Source of the DNA: Ichthyophonus hoferi
Taxonomy: Eukaryota > Opisthokonta > Ichthyosporea > Ichthyophonida > Ichthyophonidae
DNA: 26,976 nucleotides
NCBI GenBank assembly: GCA_002751075.1
Contig: NAOQ01000021.1
Location: forward strand, 300,631 to 327,606
Direction of reading: 5' to 3'
Shown here: piece after piece, positions 21,305 to 26,976 of the stretch
Layout: each line of letters begins with the position of its first letter
Position numbering within the stretch: the stretch's first letter is position 1
Made by a program: the position numbers and the translations under genes
Notes under the pieces: model-generated
Database searches by the model: none
The model's input: the letters and a program-made list of their open reading frames with translations, nothing else
What the model was told of the DNA's origin: nothing

Positions 21305-21505
21305 ATGGACAACCGACCGTCACGTCCAGCTCATTCTGGCGATGCACGCCCTCCCGTACCTGCCCGACCTACAAACTATGTTAGAACTAATGGTTTACCA
21401 TGGAATGAGAGTACTTCAGGCAATAATGCTGTGAGCACAACTACTTATGTTATAAAAGGAGAACGAGAGAGATAAGAATGGACATAATTATTAATCGTAC
21501 CTTCA

Positions 21506-21543
<38 letters not shown>

Positions 21544-24500
21544 TTACAATACTACTATTATTACTACTGCTACTAATAACAATATTGCTAAGGGAGCGTG
21601 GCAGGCTGTTATTATTATGTTTATGTTTATTCTTTTTCTTTTCTCAATAATTTTATTATTGTATTCCATGTTTTTTGGTTTATATTGCGAACTAACCACT
21701 ACCTTGAACCTTTCCTGAGAACCCTTTCAGTCCACTATGGCCCCTACCATGCAGGAACTTAGGTAAACGTTTACCCTTGAATATATCATAAGAGGAATTT
21801 ATATGTTATTGTATTTGTTCAAAACAACTGTAATTTATTTCATCTTTTCAATTATATAATGAATAACTCCGACTGATTAAGATTGTGATGAGTTGGGTGG
21901 GGGGTATCTATAGAGAGAACGATAGGGCTGAGTTAAGACTTAGTTATTCTTGTGATAGGCATATACACAATACACATAGTGATATATATACATGTATATC
22001 GGCATTACATGCCGTTACATCCTTATACCCTTATAGCCTTATATAAATAAACAGTAAAACATATGCAACACAACAGTACCCCCAAAATCCAATTCTAACT
22101 ATTTCTGTATACCTATATTTTTATCAACTATGGTAGGTATGTATATATAACACAAGTTAAATGACTTCTATTATTATCAGTTATCTATATATTTCACAAT
22201 TTGACATGTCTAAAATACTCAAGTAGATAAATATCCCACATTTATCATCGAGTATCTTAGTAATGTTCTGTTATGGCTTTCTTTCTTTATTATTATTTCT
22301 CCTTTTCTGGTTTATTGCTTTTTGAGACTCTCTACTACCCTCTCTTCTCTCCTTCGTTATGTATTGAGTTGTATATATATAACCAGTGGAAATAGGAAAA
22401 ACATTAAGGGGTTTCGATGAATTGGAAGAAGTAAAATAAGAAGAATGATAGTGAAGGAAAGGGAGGAGGAGGATGAAGAGAAGAAAGATGGTCTGTAAAC
22501 GAGAGTGTTAAATGTGATTATAGGACAGATATCACAACCATCTCACACTATATATAAAAACCGACTAAACACTCTCCAGGTCACCTACGACACCAAGGGC
22601 ACCATCTATCTATCCGTCGTATGAGCTGGAGAAGGACTTTTCACGTATGTCCATCAATCACTTTAAACCTGTAAAGAGAGATTCCTCTAGATCACCCCAC
22701 GCTTCAGTAAGTGTATATGTACTAGTTGTATTCCCACATTTCTGTCCTGATCTATCACTTTTTTTTTTCCTTTTTTTTTCAATTTTTTTTTTTTACTATC
22801 TATTTACCACCTTCTTTCTATATATATGTATATTTCATATTATTTTTTCTAAATCTACCTTTTGTATGCATATCATTCATTTTCTATTTCACGCTTCTCT
22901 TTCTTTTTCTTTTACATACAATCGTTCTCTTGATGGTTCTATTATATTCCTAGCTGATATAACTAGCATTACCCAATATGACAGGTATCATACAGTCAGA
23001 GGCATATCAAAAAGAACAATAGAAGTAGATTGATAGAGTGTACCAGTTATGGGAAATATTTGAATAGAAGTAAAGAAAAAACGTATTATAAAGGCGCACT
23101 ATGTTATATTTATGTAGGTGTAGATATAGTCACATATCTATATACCAACCTACATACACATATACCGCCCACACATATATATACATACTTGTATACCTAC
23201 TACATTATGTTAATATATAGGTGTTGAAAATAGATAGCGATAGTAAATAGAAATGGGGTACTTACTAAATAGAACAATACAAGAGATATGGTATTGAATA
23301 AAGAAAGTGTGCAGGTAGGTAACGGGGATATAGAAATAGAAAGTGCGTGTCATTACAAATAGACAGGATGTTTATGATTGGATAGTTATAAACAGCAGCA
23401 TAGAGATGATCGATTGTGTATACTGTCACACAAATGCTAATACATATATATATTAATTCAACCCAGTTTAAGACGCCTCCGCCTCGTCCCACGTCCAAAC
23501 CTGTAAGGTCAACCACTATACATATCAGTTATATTCTACTATATATATCAGTTATATTCTACTATATATATCAGTTATATTCTACTATATATATCAGTTA
23601 TATTCTACTATATATATCATATATTGATATAACTAACTAACTAGGTACATGTTTTTGTTCTGCGGTGATTCTTGCCAGTTTTTTTTTTTTAAAAAAAAAT
23701 TCTTTCATGTGTCTGTACTTATACTTGTATAATTCTATTTCTGTTTACGCATCTGTAGGTTTGTTTTCATATGTATTTTCCTTTTTTGTTTTGTTTTTGT
23801 TTTTTAATTTTAATTTTTGTTTGTATCCATATAATTATTAATATATATGTATGTAAGTATGTATACATATCATTTTCTGCTTCAACCTACCTATCCACCT
23901 ATCCTATCTACATTTTAAATGTAAAATTAAACCATTCTTACCGTTACAGGCCCAATCAAAGGAGCGAACTGATCTTTCCATGTCACGTGTTCAAAAGTGT
24001 AACTGCCACTAGTTTCTACCCTCTTCTGTCACCTACCTTCTTTTATTTTAACTTGTCGCCATATAATCTGGCACCCTCTCTGTCGATGTCTAAATATATT
24101 TATTATTTATTATTATATGTCTATATATAAACAAAGGTACTGTTGTATATCTATATATAGCAATATAGCAATATACTTGTGTTCCTGCACTCTCCTTTCA
24201 ATGTGTCAGGTTAACGTTCTACACACACTAGTATACAAGTTCGTATACTATCATACTACCTTTCATTTATACATATATACTCTTATGCTATCATATTATT
24301 ACATCACTATACTACTATACTATTGTACTGTTGTACTTTTATATTATCACACGTACGTGCATATAAATACATGCATGCATACATACATACATACATACAT
24401 ATGCGGTAATGTGTAGCCAAAATACGAAGTTCTCGTAATACACAATACACACAAATAGTTTGTACTTAATTATATATGTATAACAATCACACCATGGTAG

Positions 24501-26916
24501 TAATGTCAAGTCCACCGTTAGCACTCACATACGATAATCAATGTTCATATCTCTTGCTTATTTAGAAATTAGAGAACTGCATACTAAAATTAGATAGCGA
24601 CAATAGTTTATATCTACATAGTAATATAGCACCAGTTACTGATCTTACACATTGTGCCAAAAGTACTATCGCACTTAAACACACTAAAGTAGGAATTCTT
24701 TTTTCAGTAATAGCTGAACATAATCGTAATAATAGATCAAGCCAATTAGCTATTATTAATGCTAGTACAGAAATATTAACGATCGATTATGAAAAACAAT
24801 TGGTGATTCCGAGGAACTGTGGACTAGTCAACAGAACTCCCACGGTTTCTTATACCATACATTCATTCATACCTACCCACCTACATAAAAACATACAAAC
24901 CAACACAACACCTAATAGCACTACCTTTACACAGACCTGGCCCTGCTACCCAAGGATGAACATATCCTTTTACCACCTTCCAAGACTATACAGATATGGA
25001 AGACAGAGCTCCAGGGCACTAGTGTATCCGAGAGGGTGTTTTACTTTCATGAACAGGCTAGGGTGATTGGCTGGTATAAACGTGGCGCGCACAATGGAAA
25101 ACAGGGTAAAATAGCTTTAATTGTTGATGTTCGTCGTCATGTGTGTATGTCTATATGTATGAATATATATTCATTTATTTTTATGCGTATATATGTTAGT
25201 GTTGGCATTTGCTTTTATTTACTTATTTAGCCACCTATTTTTTATAAATATCAGTTAATTATACTAACCAATGTAGGCAACTTATTAATTAAACTACCAA
25301 TCTTTCTCTGTCTTTATACCCTAGTGCCCTATGAAGATATACAGGAGGTTCGAATTGGGGAATGGTGTACGCATTATGATTGGATAAAGAAGAAGACCCT
25401 TGAGGGCGAGGCGTGGTAGGTAGTGACAAGAGAGTGCAATTTCACACCAATAGCATGTAACCCTACCTACATGCCTACCATATACATTTTGACATGATTA
25501 CTTCTATACCCATGTATTTATTGGCATGTATCCCTAGGAAAACATACATTTACACATATGCAAATAAAGAATAACAGACCAATATCACCCTCAACTCGCC
25601 TGATAATCCATTGCAATTGGTTTATATAGAGCCAGTTTAAGAATATATGCATTTATAAATACCAATCATCCGCTTGTTCTTTCTATTATATGATTTGCGA
25701 GAGAGCCTCATACAGGGACCACTAATATATCTTGGTACACTGTAATGTTTTATGTGTTTGCTGGTATTATTTGGTATTGGTAAGTGTTTTGTCTAACCAT
25801 TGTAGTCTTTATTTGCACATGCATGTATATGTGTATGTACCGCTTTGAAATAATAACATGTACATACATAATATTGTACTTTATTATTATTATACTATAG
25901 CTTCATTACCTCATTATGCACTTATGCTATTATACTGTCACGTATAATCTCTTTCATTCATTCATACATACATACATACATATATACATTCTAATACAAG
26001 TCATTCCCAGGGAATTCTCTATTATCTATGGCTGGGGTTTTAAACACAAGGAGTTATGTTTAATTGCCAAAACTGAAGAAAAGGTATTTTATTTTTAATC
26101 TTATCTATCCATATTCTTTGTCTACTACTACTGTATTCATAGTAATGGTTGTAATAATAATAATAGTTGTTTTTTTAGTAAATTTTAATAATTTGAATAC
26201 TATTAATAAGTGTAATAAAGGTAATAATAAAAACAATAATAATTATAATAATCATAACAACCATATATACTATAGTACTACTACGCGATCGGCTTCTTAC
26301 GCTGTAAACACACAGAGAAGGGCTTGGCTGGTAAAACTGGATGCTATCATTAGGAGTAATAAGAAGCCAGTGATGATCTCACCTCTACAAAGGTAAACAT
26401 GAGCAGTTTACTTTTATTTTTAGACACACATCCACCCATATTCATTGGCTTGCAACACTAATTTATTCCTCTCTAATTCTTTTTTACTCTCTCCCTGTCT
26501 ACTTTTCTTTAACCCATCTATCATGTTGCTTAAATTATTGCTGGGCGTCAATTAGATCCTTAATTTTATTCTTTTCTTTTTATTGGTCCCTCTTTTAAGC
26601 TTACCGCTACCTCATTCGTCTCGTCCTATGTACATATTTTTTTATAAATCTCACCATACATAATATTATGATATGTATACTATCTATTCTAACGTCATTA
26701 TGATGTCACCCTGTTTAGTTGGTTGAATAGGAAGTGGGTAGAGTTAACTCGTTCTACACAATCAGGAGAACTGTCGGAGAAGGTAGGCGTATAGTTAGGG
26801 CTTTAGGACACGTACGCCAATAGGTCATTCATTTAAATGTGTAATGATTGGGGCTCTTAACCGAAAACAATAATAATAATAATAACAATAATAATAATAA
26901 CAACGACAACAACAAC

Positions 26917-26976
<60 letters not shown>
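21305..26976 (+). CDS. PI-specific phospholipase C, N-terminal part with PH domain (continues past the window)
   Basis: Exons: 21305-21430, 21731-21762, 22580-22706, 23467-23502, 23950-about 23988, about 24566-24802, about 24935-25105, 25325-25415, 26011-26083, 26316-26392, 26719-26782. Phases are consistent except around the sixth exon. The first five exons encode a Pro/Ser/Arg-rich region (RPPVPARPTNYV, TPPPRPTSKP). The sixth encodes about 79 residues I do not recognise (ALKHTKVGILFSVIAEHN). The next four form a PH domain: LQGTSVSERVFYFHEQARVI, YEDIQEVRIGEW, WEFSIIYGWGFKHKELCLIA, RRAWLVKLDAIIR. The IQEVR strand, the FSI(I/V) strand and the W..(L/G)L..II end helix match the PH domain of PLC-delta, as does the following WLNRKWVELTRS linker to the EF-hands. 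Known role: PLC cleaves PIP2 into IP3 and diacylglycerol, and the PH domain tethers it to the membrane. The catalytic X/Y and C2 parts lie beyond the window, so a catalytically dead relative cannot be excluded. Confidence 0.8.
21509..21541. repeat. (AT)n microsatellite in PLC intron 1
   Basis: A perfect dinucleotide run between the first two PLC exons. Confidence 0.9.
23524..23620. repeat. 23-bp minisatellite, about 4 copies, in PLC intron
   Basis: Units beginning ATCAGTTATATTCTAC start at 23524, 23547, 23570 and 23593, exactly 23 bases apart and virtually identical, followed by a degenerate end. It begins about 20 bases after the donor of the fourth PLC exon (23502) and produces an open Tyr/Ile/Ser-rich frame that is not a gene. 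Confidence 0.9.
24369..24402. repeat. (CATG)n/(CATA)n tetranucleotide run
   Basis: Short mixed tetranucleotide array in the PLC intron before the sixth exon. Similar CATA runs occur at about 25955-25981, in the intron before the exon at 26011. Confidence 0.85.
26869..26976. repeat. (AAT)n microsatellite running off the window end
   Basis: Imperfect AAT/AAC triplets become a pure AAT run of more than 45 bases that continues to the last base. It lies in the PLC intron following the exon that ends at 26782. The window may stop here because the repeat ended an assembly contig. Confidence 0.9.

Noticed and set aside
22707-23033. Phe/Ser-rich frame following a PLC exon
   Set aside because: Translation of the poly-T rich intron after the donor CTTCA|GTAAGT.
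23416-23640. Frame containing repeated ILLYIS units
   Set aside because: Encoded by the 23-bp intronic minisatellite; only 23467-23502 within it is exon.
25347-25357. GGTTCGAATT resembling a tRNA B box
   Set aside because: It codes for part of the conserved PH strand IQEVRIGEW in PLC, and no cloverleaf surrounds it.
1-26976. Retrovirus, LTR, Polinton or DNA transposon coding regions
   Set aside because: No reverse transcriptase, integrase, transposase, capsid or polymerase motif was recognised on either strand, and no long terminal repeats were seen.
1-26976. CRISPR arrays, rRNA and tRNA genes
   Set aside because: Tandem repeats here are head-to-tail without unique spacers, and no rRNA core or tRNA cloverleaf was found by eye.

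Overview
The window is eukaryotic nuclear DNA. It is AT-rich, dense in microsatellites, and its genes are cut by many GT-AG introns of about 170 to 950 bases, plus one apparent GC-AG intron. Exon chains were assembled by eye from reading frame, splice sites and recognisable protein families. Five multi-exon genes are well supported and two small ones are tentative. The protein mix (phospholipase C with its own PH domain, a secreted R-type lectin/TSP1 protein, a BOLA1-like protein with the animal-type C-terminal tail) suggests an animal, an animal relative or another AT-rich protist. The Wss1/WLM protease is of the type I associate with plants, fungi and protists. I cannot name the lineage.

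Layout. 269-3087 (-): a Wss1-type DNA-protein crosslink protease, with its 3' end running past the left edge or ending in an exon I cannot see. 3088-4451: a head-to-head spacer. 4452-6231 (+): BOLA1-like iron-sulfur assembly protein, complete in four exons. 6232-10369: a long stretch with no gene I can support, carrying small tandem repeats and hairpins. 10370-14008 (+): a secreted protein built from two related R-type lectin plus cysteine-rich modules, one TSP1 domain and a 17-copy acidic/proline hexapeptide tail. 14009-15771: tail-to-tail spacer with one 131-residue orphan reading frame. 15772-18643 (-): an F-box/leucine-rich-repeat protein, apparently complete in five exons. 19060-19952 (-): a tentative two-exon small gene with a SAP-like helix pair. 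19953-21304: a second head-to-head spacer. 21305 to the right edge (+): the 5' part of a PI-specific phospholipase C gene, with a long proline/serine-rich N-terminus and a PH domain. Its EF-hands and catalytic core lie beyond the window.

The genes do not form one pathway. They cover genome repair (Wss1), iron-sulfur/redox maturation (BolA), ubiquitin ligase substrate choice (F-box), phosphoinositide signalling (PLC) and an extracellular glycan-binding protein. The most unusual object is the secreted lectin/TSP1 gene. Its internal duplication is mirrored in its intron positions and phases, and its frame is kept only if one intron uses a GC donor. A second point is a 12-16 base CCAAT-containing motif found in both head-to-head spacers. 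No retrovirus, LTR element, Polinton or recognisable transposon coding region was seen.
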